Shown: positions 53,311 to 61,781 of the stretch, piece after piece
How the letters are laid out: every line of letters begins with the position of its first letter
How positions within the stretch are numbered: position 1 is the first letter of the stretch
Source: Erythrobacter sp. SDW2
Lineage (GTDB): Bacteria > Pseudomonadota > Alphaproteobacteria > Sphingomonadales > Sphingomonadaceae
Length of the DNA stretch: 64,000 nucleotides
Direction of reading: 5' to 3'
Assembly: GCF_021431965.1 (NCBI RefSeq)
Contig: NZ_CP090370.1
Location: 2,721,001-2,785,000 of the forward strand
Notes under the pieces: generated by a model
What the model was told of the DNA's origin: nothing
What the model saw: the letters and a program-made list of their open reading frames with translations, nothing else
Databases searched by the model: none
Program-made: the position numbers and the translations under genes

Positions 53311-54938
53311 CGTTCGCGGCTTTGCGTCAATGTCGGCAGGGCTGCGTGGGCGAAAGCCGGGGGGGCAAGCTCGACCGCTTTCGCTGTGCCGGCTGCATCC
53401 CCGTCGCCATGGTCCGGTTCGGGTGGCAGTTCATTCCCGTCGCAATTGTACCCTCGTCCCTGCGGGCGTGGACCGATATCGCCGCCGAGCAATTCTGCCG
53501 CCTTGTCGAGTCGGTGCGCATCGAGGATCTGCCAGCCGCCATCATTCATCCGGTCGATCAGCCTGAAGTGCACCTGGCGCCTGGCATTGTTGACTCGCTC
53601 CGCGAAAGCACCGCCGATCTTCTGCCGTTCGAGTTCGATCAGCGGCAGGAGCGAAGTGCCATCCTGGAAAGTGAGATAGCACAGGTCCAGCTGTGCGCCC
53701 TTGCCGCCTGCCTCGCGGGCATGGCGCACGTTCCACTGCGCCGCCACCGCACCCAGATCAACGAAGCACACCCCACTCAGCATCATCCCGGCAGCCGCGA
53801 GGTTGGTGTTGATCAGCCAGCCCGAACTCTTGCCCGCCAGCATCCGCCACATCACCAGCACCAGCCCGATCGCGACCAGCACCATCCACAGCAACGCCGA
53901 GATCCGCAGCACGGTGAGCGAATAGGCCTCGACATAGTCGACCGTGCGCAATGCTGCATTGAACACGAGGAACAGGTTCTGTCCGATCCACACCACAACC
54001 AGGCGCCGCACCAGTGGTTGCGCGGCGGTGGTCGAACCGGGGCGCAAGGCAACAAGAACGAACAAGGCGGTCAGCAGCGCCGTCACCACTAGCGGATAGG
54101 CCCCGCGATGGGCGTACTCGGCCAGCGTCATCCCGTCGGGCAACGCAACGAAACCCCACAGCCAGGCAGCGTCCATCGCGTTCTGCAACAGAAAGACTGC
54201 GTTGAAGGCGAATAGCGAAATCAGGATCGAGGCGGTGGTGAAGCCGGGCAGCGCCGGGTCACCGCTGCCGTCGAAAGTGCCCAGGATGAGACGCACCATT
54301 CGCGGGCGGAGCACGCCCCATGAGATCCACGCGGTCACCACCCAGAGGAACATCCGCACGATGAAGTCTTCGTCGGGCTCAGGCAGCGCGAGCGAGGCGA
54401 TCCAGCCGTCGAGAACAGGATTGGCCAGCGCAAATAGCCAGAGGAAGACCAAGCTTCCCACTATCGGCAGTGCGAGTGCTTGCACCGTCCTCCGCCAGCC
54501 GGAGGACCGAGCGTGGCGCCGGCGCCCGAGCCGCGAAATGCGGATCGCATCCAGAACAGGACCGAACACCGAGATGAAGCCATGGGCGAACAGGCGCTGG
54601 AACCAGCGCCAACCGTCGTCGAAGACCCCGGTCCGCGGCAGCAGCAATGCCATTCCGAGCGCGACTCCGAACAGTAGAAACGCAAGCAAGCTCGCATCGT
54701 AGATCATCGCGAAGGCGTAGGCGGCGGCCAGGACGAGCGCGAACAGGGCCCGCCGGTCACGCAGGACAGACGGCTGCCCGATGGCCAATGCCCCAACCAG
54801 CGCAAGGCCGAGGAACCCCAGCCCCGCGGGGAACAATTCATGTTGGAACAGGGCAATATCGCCAACCGCGATGACGGCGATTGTCAGCGCCGTCTTGAGC
54901 CGGATTGTGCCGCGCGGGCGCTGCAGGAAGGTGGTCAT
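53307..54938 (-). CDS. DUF4173/DUF4153-type membrane protein
   Basis: A 543-residue protein with about 12 transmembrane helices (first around LTIAVIAVGDIALF), a conserved WGVLRPR segment, NAVFLLQNAMDAAWLWG, and a soluble C-terminal tail of about 130 residues (ELERQKIGGAFAERVNNARRQ). This resembles the DUF4173 family of unknown function. It begins the operon with the two-component genes and overlaps the regulator's start. It may sense or respond to the same envelope signal. Confidence 0.8.
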   Translation of the reverse strand: MTTFLQRPRGTIRLKTALTIAVIAVGDIALFQHELFPAGLGFLGLALVGALAIGQPSVLRDRRALFALVLAAAYAFAMIYDASLLAFLLFGVALGMALLLPRTGVFDDGWRWFQRLFAHGFISVFGPVLDAIRISRLGRRRHARSSGWRRTVQALALPIVGSLVFLWLFALANPVLDGWIASLALPEPDEDFIVRMFLWVVTAWISWGVLRPRMVRLILGTFDGSGDPALPGFTTASILISLFAFNAVFLLQNAMDAAWLWGFVALPDGMTLAEYAHRGAYPLVVTALLTALFVLVALRPGSTTAAQPLVRRLVVVWIGQNLFLVFNAALRTVDYVEAYSLTVLRISALLWMVLVAIGLVLVMWRMLAGKSSGWLINTNLAAAGMMLSGVCFVDLGAVAAQWNVRHAREAGGKGAQLDLCYLTFQDGTSLLPLIELERQKIGGAFAERVNNARRQVHFRLIDRMNDGGWQILDAHRLDKAAELLGGDIGPRPQGRGYNCDGNELPPEPDHGDGDAAGTAKAVELAPPAFAHAALPTLTQSRER

Positions 54939-55112
54939 TCAAGGCTCTCCGATCCGGTAGGATGGAGCGAGAATGCCTTCTGCCCGTCGAGGCGAGACTG
55001 GTGCCTAGGTCAATTCACCGGCAATTCCGTGTGCAGATCTGGTCGAGGTGCAGAACGGGGCGAGAGCATCGATGTTGAAAGCTTTCCCTTGACGGACTGG
55101 ATTGCCAGCCAC

Positions 55113-57824
55113 TCATACACCAGCCTCGCACAAGATTGCGGCCGTGGTTTCCGGACTTGCCAGCATCGCTTCCCGCATGGCGCGCAACTGTTCGGGCGTG
55201 ATTCCCGGGACCGTCTCCCGCATCTGTTTGAGATAACGGTCGAGCGCCATGCGCATCTCGGCCTCCGATTTGAACTCGCATGTCACCGGATCTTCGCCAA
55301 CCAGCCTCGAACTTCCGCTGTCCGTGCCCGAGCCGCTGAACGCGCCGGCACTGCCCGACCCATCGTCACTCGCCGAAATCGCGTCGCGCATCATCTGCCC
55401 CATCGTCGCGGTGTCGATCCCGGCGCGTGCGCAGGCGATGAACCAGTCGGTCGGCAAAAGCGAAGTCGGGTCTTCGGGCAAATCCCCGTCGCCTTGCTGG
55501 TCGTCAATGACGATGCCCACCGAAAAATTGCCTTCGATCTTCCCGCGAAACTCGCGCTCGGTGTTCTGCGATCCCTTGTCGAAATCGGCGACGAAGCGGC
55601 CAACGATCGTGCCTTCGGTGTTCGACGTGATGATGATCTGCACCGCATCGGTTTCCAGCGAGACATCACTCGACACGCCATATTTGGCGTAGGGAACGTA
55701 GACCGGATCTATCCACTCGGCGCCGACTTTTCCGCCCGCTACCGCTCCGACCACTCCAGGCTCAACCCGCGGCATGACGAGCGAGACGACCAGCCCCATT
55801 TTCCTGGTCGGGCGGGCCATGGATTGCAGCGATGCCAAGGCCTTGGCCGCCTCGGCTGCGCGGGTATCGGGCGGAGCATCGGTCTTGCGTTGAACCGATA
55901 AGCCCATCAGGTTGTTGCTGGCCGCCAAGTCCATCATAGTCACCAGATCGGCGTCCTGGGCAATGGTGATCCTGATATCGTCCGATCCGCGCGCCACCGG
56001 TGCCGTCGGCGTGACCTTGTTCATCGGCGGCGATACCGATGACGGCAGAGGGATTGTTCTGCCTTGGTCATCCGTAGTGGGGAGCGGGTGATAGCTCACC
56101 TGCCCGTCCGCCGTGCCGACTTGCAGCGCGATGTGCAGCCGCACCCGCAGCGGCCTGCCCTTGGCGATATCGCTAGCCGAATTGATTATCGTCAGCACGG
56201 TTTCGCCATGGGTCTTGGCAACTTGCAGCGGGCGCGCGTTGACGTTGTACCATCGGCGCACCTTGCCATTCCCGTTGCGGATCGGATGCGACAAAGAGTT
56301 GGCGAGAACATTGCCGTTCAGGCCGATGTGAATATCGTCAATCGCGTTTTTACGCCCGTCGAGCGAGATGGCCGTGATGGTGATGGACGGATACTTGCCC
56401 CCCACATTGCCGGGAATCGGCGGGATCTTGAATTTCACGGCACGCGCAGCAAGCGGGGCAATCGGCTTCAGCTCGATGTCTATGTCCTGACCCATCGCGA
56501 TATCGGGTGTGGGCACCCCATCCATGAACAGGCTGTCGAGCCATTTTTCATGCGCGAAAAAGCCATCACGCGTGTCACCCACGTCATCAGGCCAGCCCAC
56601 GAAATGCGCGACAAATGCCGGGAAAGCGCGGTAAAGGCCGGTCGGAGCCCAAGCAGGATGGTGCTTGCGCAGAAAGCGGTCGAGCATGGCGACGCCTTCA
56701 TCGATCCATTTGGGATTGGCCTGGACCTTCGCCACATCCGCTGCAGTCACTTCGGTGTAGCGGAACGGCTGAAACAATTCGAAATCGCCGGGCCGCGTCA
56801 TTGAGGGTGCACCCGGCATCAGAGGGAATTGCACGGGCTGCGCCTTTTCAACCGAAGTCCGGATCTTGATGGGCGCTTCTTCCTGAAACAGCCAGCGGAA
56901 GAACCCGCAGGTCAGGTAGGTGGCGTTCTTTGTCCAGAAATAGTCGCTGCGTTCCGCCTCATCCCTGTCCTTTGTCGCAGGATCTTTCGCGATCACCCAC
57001 GATGGTCGACGTTTGGGTACTTGCTTGAGCGGCAGCGAGACATCGTAAGGCCGTCTCCCCACTTCCTTGGCGAATTTCCACTCACCGCTTTTCCATGCCG
57101 GGACCGGTTCGAAGCCAAGAGACTTCAGCGCAAAGGGCGCAATCGAGTGGGTGGAGCCTTCCCCCAGCCAGAGTATCTCTTTCCCCTCCTCCACCGGCCA
57201 GGTCCGAACGGCTGCAATCGAAGCGTCGACCGCATGTCCGAGCTCGTGAGCGAGCGTAACCCACCCCTGCTCGGGATAGTCTGGTGCCAACAGCGCAGGG
57301 CCGGACATCATCATGTGCGTACCAGCGGGCACCGTCGGTGCATTTTCCTCCACCTTCAGATCGCTGGTGAGGCCATAGCCCAGTATGCCACTGTCTCGAT
57401 TGGGTGGCCCGGAAGCATCACCTGTCCCGCCGTTGGTGTTTTGGTCCAAATCGATGAAAAAGATGTTGAACGCATCATTCTCATCGAGCGGCAGGTCCGG
57501 GGCAGGCAAACCTCGCGCTTTATAATAGCTCGATGCCGCTACCAGCGCGGCGAGGATGTCGGTCCTTTGCACTGCGCTCAATGGGGCTTTCAGAGGGTCC
57601 CGAACTACACCTTCCAGTTTCATCGCAACGCGGTCGTGCACGATCCACAACGGCCCACCGTTCCGACGCCAGTTCTTTTCCGCGCGCTGTCGATCCCACA
57701 CCAGCCCGCGCAAGTCAGGGCTCGCTGCGCCTTGTGCCAAGACGGCTTCGAGCGGGACCAGACTGAGCACCCCGCCTGCGCCGATGAAGCCCAGCATCCG
57801 GCGGCGGTCAAGCAACGTGCTCAT
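55113..57824 (-). CDS. Exported HELGH zincin-like protein, about 900 residues
   Basis: A 903-residue protein with a twin-arginine-like signal (LDRRRMLGFIGAGG, residues 5-18) and cleavage near AVLAQG. After a region with an acidic loop (DLDQNTNGG), residues 191-200 are LAHELGHAVD, the HEXXH zinc site (His193, Glu194, His197), with Glu222 in LWLGEGSTHS a possible third ligand, as in gluzincins. The middle and C-terminal halves are beta-rich with repeats of unknown role, followed by a Ser/Gly linker and a final helical segment. It is preceded by a lipoprotein gene 10 bases upstream. I recognise no precise family; a periplasmic or outer-surface metallopeptidase is the best guess. Confidence 0.7.
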   Translation of the reverse strand: MSTLLDRRRMLGFIGAGGVLSLVPLEAVLAQGAASPDLRGLVWDRQRAEKNWRRNGGPLWIVHDRVAMKLEGVVRDPLKAPLSAVQRTDILAALVAASSYYKARGLPAPDLPLDENDAFNIFFIDLDQNTNGGTGDASGPPNRDSGILGYGLTSDLKVEENAPTVPAGTHMMMSGPALLAPDYPEQGWVTLAHELGHAVDASIAAVRTWPVEEGKEILWLGEGSTHSIAPFALKSLGFEPVPAWKSGEWKFAKEVGRRPYDVSLPLKQVPKRRPSWVIAKDPATKDRDEAERSDYFWTKNATYLTCGFFRWLFQEEAPIKIRTSVEKAQPVQFPLMPGAPSMTRPGDFELFQPFRYTEVTAADVAKVQANPKWIDEGVAMLDRFLRKHHPAWAPTGLYRAFPAFVAHFVGWPDDVGDTRDGFFAHEKWLDSLFMDGVPTPDIAMGQDIDIELKPIAPLAARAVKFKIPPIPGNVGGKYPSITITAISLDGRKNAIDDIHIGLNGNVLANSLSHPIRNGNGKVRRWYNVNARPLQVAKTHGETVLTIINSASDIAKGRPLRVRLHIALQVGTADGQVSYHPLPTTDDQGRTIPLPSSVSPPMNKVTPTAPVARGSDDIRITIAQDADLVTMMDLAASNNLMGLSVQRKTDAPPDTRAAEAAKALASLQSMARPTRKMGLVVSLVMPRVEPGVVGAVAGGKVGAEWIDPVYVPYAKYGVSSDVSLETDAVQIIITSNTEGTIVGRFVADFDKGSQNTEREFRGKIEGNFSVGIVIDDQQGDGDLPEDPTSLLPTDWFIACARAGIDTATMGQMMRDAISASDDGSGSAGAFSGSGTDSGSSRLVGEDPVTCEFKSEAEMRMALDRYLKQMRETVPGITPEQLRAMREAMLASPETTAAILCEAGV

Positions 57825-57834
57825 CGGGGGCTCC

Positions 57835-58314
57835 TCAGAAGTCAGCCGCCGCCTTGCGGCACTCGGCAATGGCGGGAAGCTCGCGCTCGAGTGCTTCGCG
57901 CGTGGCGAGCACACGGGTCCCCTGCGCGAGCATGGTGTTGACCTCTTCCTCGGGAATGGCGGAAGCATCCAGCGAGCCGATCCTCCCGTTCCAGACGCTG
58001 CTGTCGGCAACAGTCAGATCGGCCAGGCCGGCCGGTCGCTCGGTTTCCGGGATGACCTGCACCGCCGCCCACGCCGCCGACATCAGCCCGCGGCAGGCAT
58101 AGGCCTGCTGCAACATTTCGCGGGTTGCCGGGATCTTTGCCGGTTCGCCTTGGGACACCGCCTCGGCCCTTGGTGACGTGGCGGCGTCCGCGGCAGGGTT
58201 GCCATCCCCGCCGCCACTGCACGCTGCGACTGCAAGCGCCAGGAAAAACGCCGTTCCGGCCCTGCCGGCGCTCGACATGCTACGATCCATTTTACGTGCT
58301 GTTCTGCGCATCAT
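57835..58314 (-). CDS. Small lipoprotein, unknown function
   Basis: A 159-residue protein with a lipobox (LALAVAACSGGG) after a basic N-terminus, then a helical region with three further cysteines (ACRGL, AECRK). ATG at 58314 has GGAAGGGG upstream. It is 10 bases upstream of the zincin-like gene and 90 bases downstream of the crystallin/PAN gene, all on one strand, so it is likely cotranscribed and may anchor or regulate the zincin-like protein. No known family recognised. Confidence 0.7.
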   Translation of the reverse strand: MMRRTARKMDRSMSSAGRAGTAFFLALAVAACSGGGDGNPAADAATSPRAEAVSQGEPAKIPATREMLQQAYACRGLMSAAWAAVQVIPETERPAGLADLTVADSSVWNGRIGSLDASAIPEEEVNTMLAQGTRVLATREALERELPAIAECRKAAADF

Positions 58315-58404
58315 TCACCCCTTCCATGGGAACTGTGCGAGAGGATGGGCCGCGCCACCCTTATCCGGTGACGCGGCCGACAAAGCGGCGGGCTGACCGC
58401 GGGA

Positions 58405-59223
58405 TCAACCGCCGATGACTCTGCCGAAAATGTCGCGGACCTTGCGATCGACCGCCCGGTTTGCCTCATCCTCCAGCGCGTCTGCCGCCGTTTCGCCGAG
58501 CCGCTTGAGACCGCGGGAAATGGCGGCATCGCCAGCTGCGCCTTCGGAGCTCGCGCCCCCCTTCACGCCGGACACGCAGCAATCGGATTCGGAAGCCTCG
58601 GGAACGGGGGCCTTGAGGAAGCACTCGCCATGCTCGGTGCGGCCAGGCGCGACGTAGGTCCAGGCACGGCATTTCTTGTCGTCGTCGCAGCTTGCCTTGC
58701 AGGTCTTCCAGGTGCTGCCCGGCTTGCTGTAGGCGATTTCCCGGTAGTCATTGCCGAACAGGTCGACATTGTACATCGGCTGCCAATCGTCCTCCTTCGC
58801 AGCGACGGAGAGCGGTCCTGACTGCGGGGTCGTTGCAGCGACGGGCGCAGCCGCCGCACTATTGCCGGGCCCGAGATAGCGGACCGAACTGACAGAGCCA
58901 CCGTTGTCGCCCAGCGAAGCCATTTCGCCATCGACGATCAGGCAGGACGTTTCATAGCCCGCATCCATGCAGACCTGCCATTGGCCGACGGTCTTGATCG
59001 AATAGGCATAATCGTTGGCGGTGCCGTCGAATCCTTCGTCGGCTGGCACCGATTGCAGGTTCGGCACATCGGTCGTGATCGTGACGCCGGTACCGTCCAT
59101 TTCTTCGGCATTGTAGAGGGTTATCGATCCCTGCGGATTACCCTGAGCGGCGATGGCCGCCCCTACCAACGGCGTGACGGCCAGCATACCCAGCGCCAGT
59201 CCGAAAAATACAGTACGTCGCAT
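58405..59223 (-). CDS. Exported beta/gamma-crystallin-like and PAN/apple-domain protein
   Basis: A 272-residue protein with a signal peptide (1 to about 26, ending IAAQ). Residues 32-118 resemble a beta/gamma-crystallin domain (SITLYNAEEMDGTGVTIT, then SSVRYLG). Residues about 150-215 are a PAN/apple-like domain with six cysteines (TCKASCDDDKKCRAW, GECFLKAPVPE, DCCVSG). A short C-terminal helical tail follows. Both domain types commonly bind carbohydrate, protein or Ca2+. ATG 59223 is preferred, with GGAG upstream. First gene of a run of exported proteins. Confidence 0.72.
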   Translation of the reverse strand: MRRTVFFGLALGMLAVTPLVGAAIAAQGNPQGSITLYNAEEMDGTGVTITTDVPNLQSVPADEGFDGTANDYAYSIKTVGQWQVCMDAGYETSCLIVDGEMASLGDNGGSVSSVRYLGPGNSAAAAPVAATTPQSGPLSVAAKEDDWQPMYNVDLFGNDYREIAYSKPGSTWKTCKASCDDDKKCRAWTYVAPGRTEHGECFLKAPVPEASESDCCVSGVKGGASSEGAAGDAAISRGLKRLGETAADALEDEANRAVDRKVRDIFGRVIGG

Positions 59224-59337
59224 CAATTGTTCTCCAAACCGTGGGTTCCGCTTTCCCCCGAGCGCGCCAGCTGCGGTGAAACTGCCAGAGCGCTTCACCT
59301 TGCGACGCCCCGTGGTGTGAGCGAGCTTTCATGTTGT

Positions 59338-59353
59338 CCGTCATTTTTGACGG
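59338..59353. promoter_or_regulatory. 6-bp dyad in the LuxR/secreted-operon divergent region
   Basis: CCGTCA-TTTT-TGACGG, 115 bases upstream of the crystallin/PAN start and about 150 upstream of the regulator start. A candidate operator or transcript hairpin; the T loop does not form a terminator. Confidence 0.4.
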
Positions 59354-59390
59354 CATGCGACCGTTGGTGACCGACTGGCCAGAGGAGTGC

Positions 59391-59404
59391 CTTGATCCAT
59401 CAAG
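59391..59404. promoter_or_regulatory. Second 6-bp dyad in the divergent region
   Basis: CTTGAT-CC-ATCAAG, 97 bases before the regulator's first ATG. Together with the dyad at 59338 it is a possible binding site for the divergent LuxR-type regulator or another factor. Confidence 0.4.
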
Positions 59405-59500
59405 CGAGCCGATCCACCATGCCCACCTTGCTGCCAGGACTTCCTAGTTCGTCGGCATTTCCGATATTTACGAACGGGAAGGCAGCGTGTCATACGCCAC

Positions 59501-61291
59501 ATGGAGTATGAGGCCGCCAGCCTCGGAAGATTCTTCAAGGGGGAGATCGACTTGACCGAGGAAACCCATTCGAACCCGCGTTTGTCGGCCGCGGACATCG
59601 ACATTATCGAGGCGAGCTTTCGCTGCGTCACCGATGCGGAAGCCTTTGACGACATGGTGGCTGCATGGGACCGGCGCCTGTCGGGTGCCGGAGCGGGCCG
59701 CATCAGCGCAGCCTCGGATGCAGCCTTGTCGAAACGGCTTGCAGTCATCGACGAATTGATGGCGCGCTTCGAAATCGAACAGACGGCCGAGGATCGCATT
59801 CAGCGCATGGTATCGGAAGTCGACACCGCCGCTTTCGTGATGTCGGCCGGCGGCGGTGTAGTGGCCGCCAACTTGCAGGCGGAAGAATGGTTCGGGGTCC
59901 TGCGCGGCAGCCAGTTCAAGAGCGAAACATTCGACCTTGCCGCTACGGCCGAGCTGGAGGCGGTACGCCGCAGCTGCAAAACAACCGGCAATCGCCAGCA
60001 TGCCATTCTGCGCATCGCGACGCCGACGGACGAGATAGCCCTGGCGGAAGCATTTGTGCTCGACCTGCCGGATCAGGACGAAGGCGTGCTGGTTGTTCGT
60101 GTACTCGAGCTTCCCTGGAGCGAGGCGGTTTCGCACCAACTCACTGAAGCCTTCGGTCTTACCTCGGCAGAGGTGGAGATCTCGCGGCTGTTGATGTCCC
60201 ACTGCGATACTTCGCGGATTGCCGAAGTCCGTCGCGCTTCCGTCCTGACCGTCCGTACGCAGCTTCGCTCTATCTTCGCCAAGACCGGGACGGCCACTCA
60301 GGTCGATCTGGTGCGCCTGCTCGCCCTTCTCTGCGCGCGCGCGCATCGATCGCGACATGCAGCGCCCGCGCAGTGGCAGGATCCGCTGCGCCGGGAGCAA
60401 AGCTTCATCGACCCCGACGGACGGCGGATAGCCTACAGCTGGATGGGCGCCGAGAACGGAGTGCCGGCGATACTGGTCCACGCCGCTGCGGTCGGATACA
60501 TCCTGCCGCCGGTCGCGCAGGACATCCTCGCCGAACGGGGCATCCAGCTCTTCACGATTTCACGCCCCGGTTTTGGCAACAGCGATCCTGCCCGCAACCT
60601 CGGTCCCGTCGAGGGTGCAGCGCGGGCAGTCGAGGCCCTTCAACGCCACCTGGGGATCGGGAAATGCCTCGGCGTAGGATTCAGCTCCGCCATCATCCCG
60701 CTCGTTCGCTATGCCTCGCGCGCCACAGACAGAATGCCTCGCCTCATGGGGGTCGGAGGCTGCATGCCGCTCGATGAGATCGACAACCAGCCGCTATTCC
60801 AGCGGACCTTCTTCAAGCTTGCCCGTCACGCGCCCTGGGCCGCAACATTGTGCGCCCGCGCGGCCCATCATGTGATCCGTTTTCGCGGCGCGGAATGGTA
60901 TCTGCGACAAGTCTATGCAGAGAGTCCAGTCGATCTGGCGATCCTCAATCGCACCGACATGCTCCCGCTGCTGCGCAGCACGGCCGACATGCAATTTGCA
61001 CAAGGGGTCGAAGCAGCGGAAGACGAACTCAAGCTGTTGCTGGCAAGCTGGCACGATGAACTGCGCGACGATGGGCCGCACATCACCATGCTTCACGGCA
61101 AGGATGACAGGTTCTACACCGCCGACCAATTGCAGAACTTCGCTGCGCGTTACCCCAATATGGAGACCGAACTGGTCGAGAACGCAGCCGACCTGATCGC
61201 CTTCCAGCACCCGGAGTTGGTCGCGCATCGGATTGCGGACCTGGCCTTTCAAACAGTCGGTCGACCATCTCATGATCGCTTGAGACCGTGA
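59501..61291 (+). CDS. LuxR-type HTH regulator fused to alpha/beta-hydrolase domain
   Basis: A 596-residue fusion. Residues about 100-200 may be a PAS-like region (AAFVMSAGGGVVAANLQAEEWFG). Residues 219-277 are a LuxR-type HTH (LTSAEVEISRLL, VRTQLRSIFAKTG). Residues about 300-585 are an alpha/beta hydrolase with strand VHAAA (oxyanion HA, not HG), nucleophile elbow GFSSA (Ser395) and Asp in HGKDDRF (535 or 536). Where the catalytic GH is expected, residues 563-564 are Ala-Asp (NAADLIAF), so the triad His appears lost. This suggests a ligand-binding rather than hydrolytic role. An alternative start is TTG 59552, which has GGGGGAG six bases upstream. Divergent from the secreted operon. Confidence 0.8.
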   Translation: MEYEAASLGRFFKGEIDLTEETHSNPRLSAADIDIIEASFRCVTDAEAFDDMVAAWDRRLSGAGAGRISAASDAALSKRLAVIDELMARFEIEQTAEDRIQRMVSEVDTAAFVMSAGGGVVAANLQAEEWFGVLRGSQFKSETFDLAATAELEAVRRSCKTTGNRQHAILRIATPTDEIALAEAFVLDLPDQDEGVLVVRVLELPWSEAVSHQLTEAFGLTSAEVEISRLLMSHCDTSRIAEVRRASVLTVRTQLRSIFAKTGTATQVDLVRLLALLCARAHRSRHAAPAQWQDPLRREQSFIDPDGRRIAYSWMGAENGVPAILVHAAAVGYILPPVAQDILAERGIQLFTISRPGFGNSDPARNLGPVEGAARAVEALQRHLGIGKCLGVGFSSAIIPLVRYASRATDRMPRLMGVGGCMPLDEIDNQPLFQRTFFKLARHAPWAATLCARAAHHVIRFRGAEWYLRQVYAESPVDLAILNRTDMLPLLRSTADMQFAQGVEAAEDELKLLLASWHDELRDDGPHITMLHGKDDRFYTADQLQNFAARYPNMETELVENAADLIAFQHPELVAHRIADLAFQTVGRPSHDRLRP

Positions 61292-61294
61292 ACG

Positions 61295-61321
61295 CAAAAA
61301 CCCCCACTGAATACAGTGGGG
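61295..61321 (-). terminator. Intrinsic terminator of the rRNA operon
   Basis: On the minus strand CCCCACTG-TATT-CAGTGGGG (61302-61321) is a perfect 8-bp stem followed by G and TTTTT (about 61296-61300). It is 30 bases past the tRNA-fMet 3' end, ending the rRNA transcript. It is four bases beyond the stop of the convergent LuxR-hydrolase gene. Confidence 0.88.
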
Positions 61322-61351
61322 CGGTCGGGACATTACATTGCCAGACGGCGG

Positions 61352-61428
<77 letters not shown>

Positions 61429-61463
61429 TCACCATGGACGGTCCAAGGCCGAGCCTAAAGACC

Positions 61464-61503
61464 AAAAAGCCGCCGCTCGGTCCTCACCGGCAGCGGCTTT
61501 TGA
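61464..61503 (-). terminator. Imperfect terminator-like hairpin between 5S rRNA and tRNA-fMet
   Basis: On the minus strand AAAAGCCGCTGCCGGT, a short loop, and ACCGAGCGGCGGCTTTTT form an imperfect GC-rich stem with a T5 tail, between 5S and the tRNA. It also has a T4 tail on the plus strand. It could reduce downstream tRNA transcription or be a processing site. Confidence 0.5.
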
Positions 61504-61543
61504 AATCGTGAATGGGTTTTATACCGCGCCCGCAAGCTGCAAT

Positions 61544-61658
61544 GCCTGGCGGCGACCTACTCTTCCATACCTTAAGGCATAGTACCATCGGCGCTGTCTG
61601 GTTTCACGGCCGAGTTCGAGATGGGATCGGGTGGGTCACAGACGCTATGACCACCAAG
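61544..61658 (-). rRNA. rrf: 5S ribosomal RNA
   Basis: About 115 bases, starting near GCTTGGTGGTCATAGCG and containing CCCGATCCCATCTCGAACTC, ending GCCGCCAGGC on the minus strand. These are the standard 5S conserved segments. Ends are approximate. It lies 126 bases after the 23S 3' end. Confidence 0.95.
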
Positions 61659-61781
61659 CAATGAAGCTTGCGTGCGGGTTAATCGATGCACCCTTTCGGG
61701 CAAGTCAGTGGGCGATCTGGCTGGAGGTTATCCTCCTCAACAGACAATCCGCTCAGGACTGTCGTTGATGGTGGGATTCAT

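Noticed and set aside
59501..61291. Quorum-sensing LuxR with autoinducer domain
   Set aside because: There is no autoinducer-binding domain and no luxI; the C-terminal part is alpha/beta-hydrolase-like and the HTH is central rather than C-terminal.
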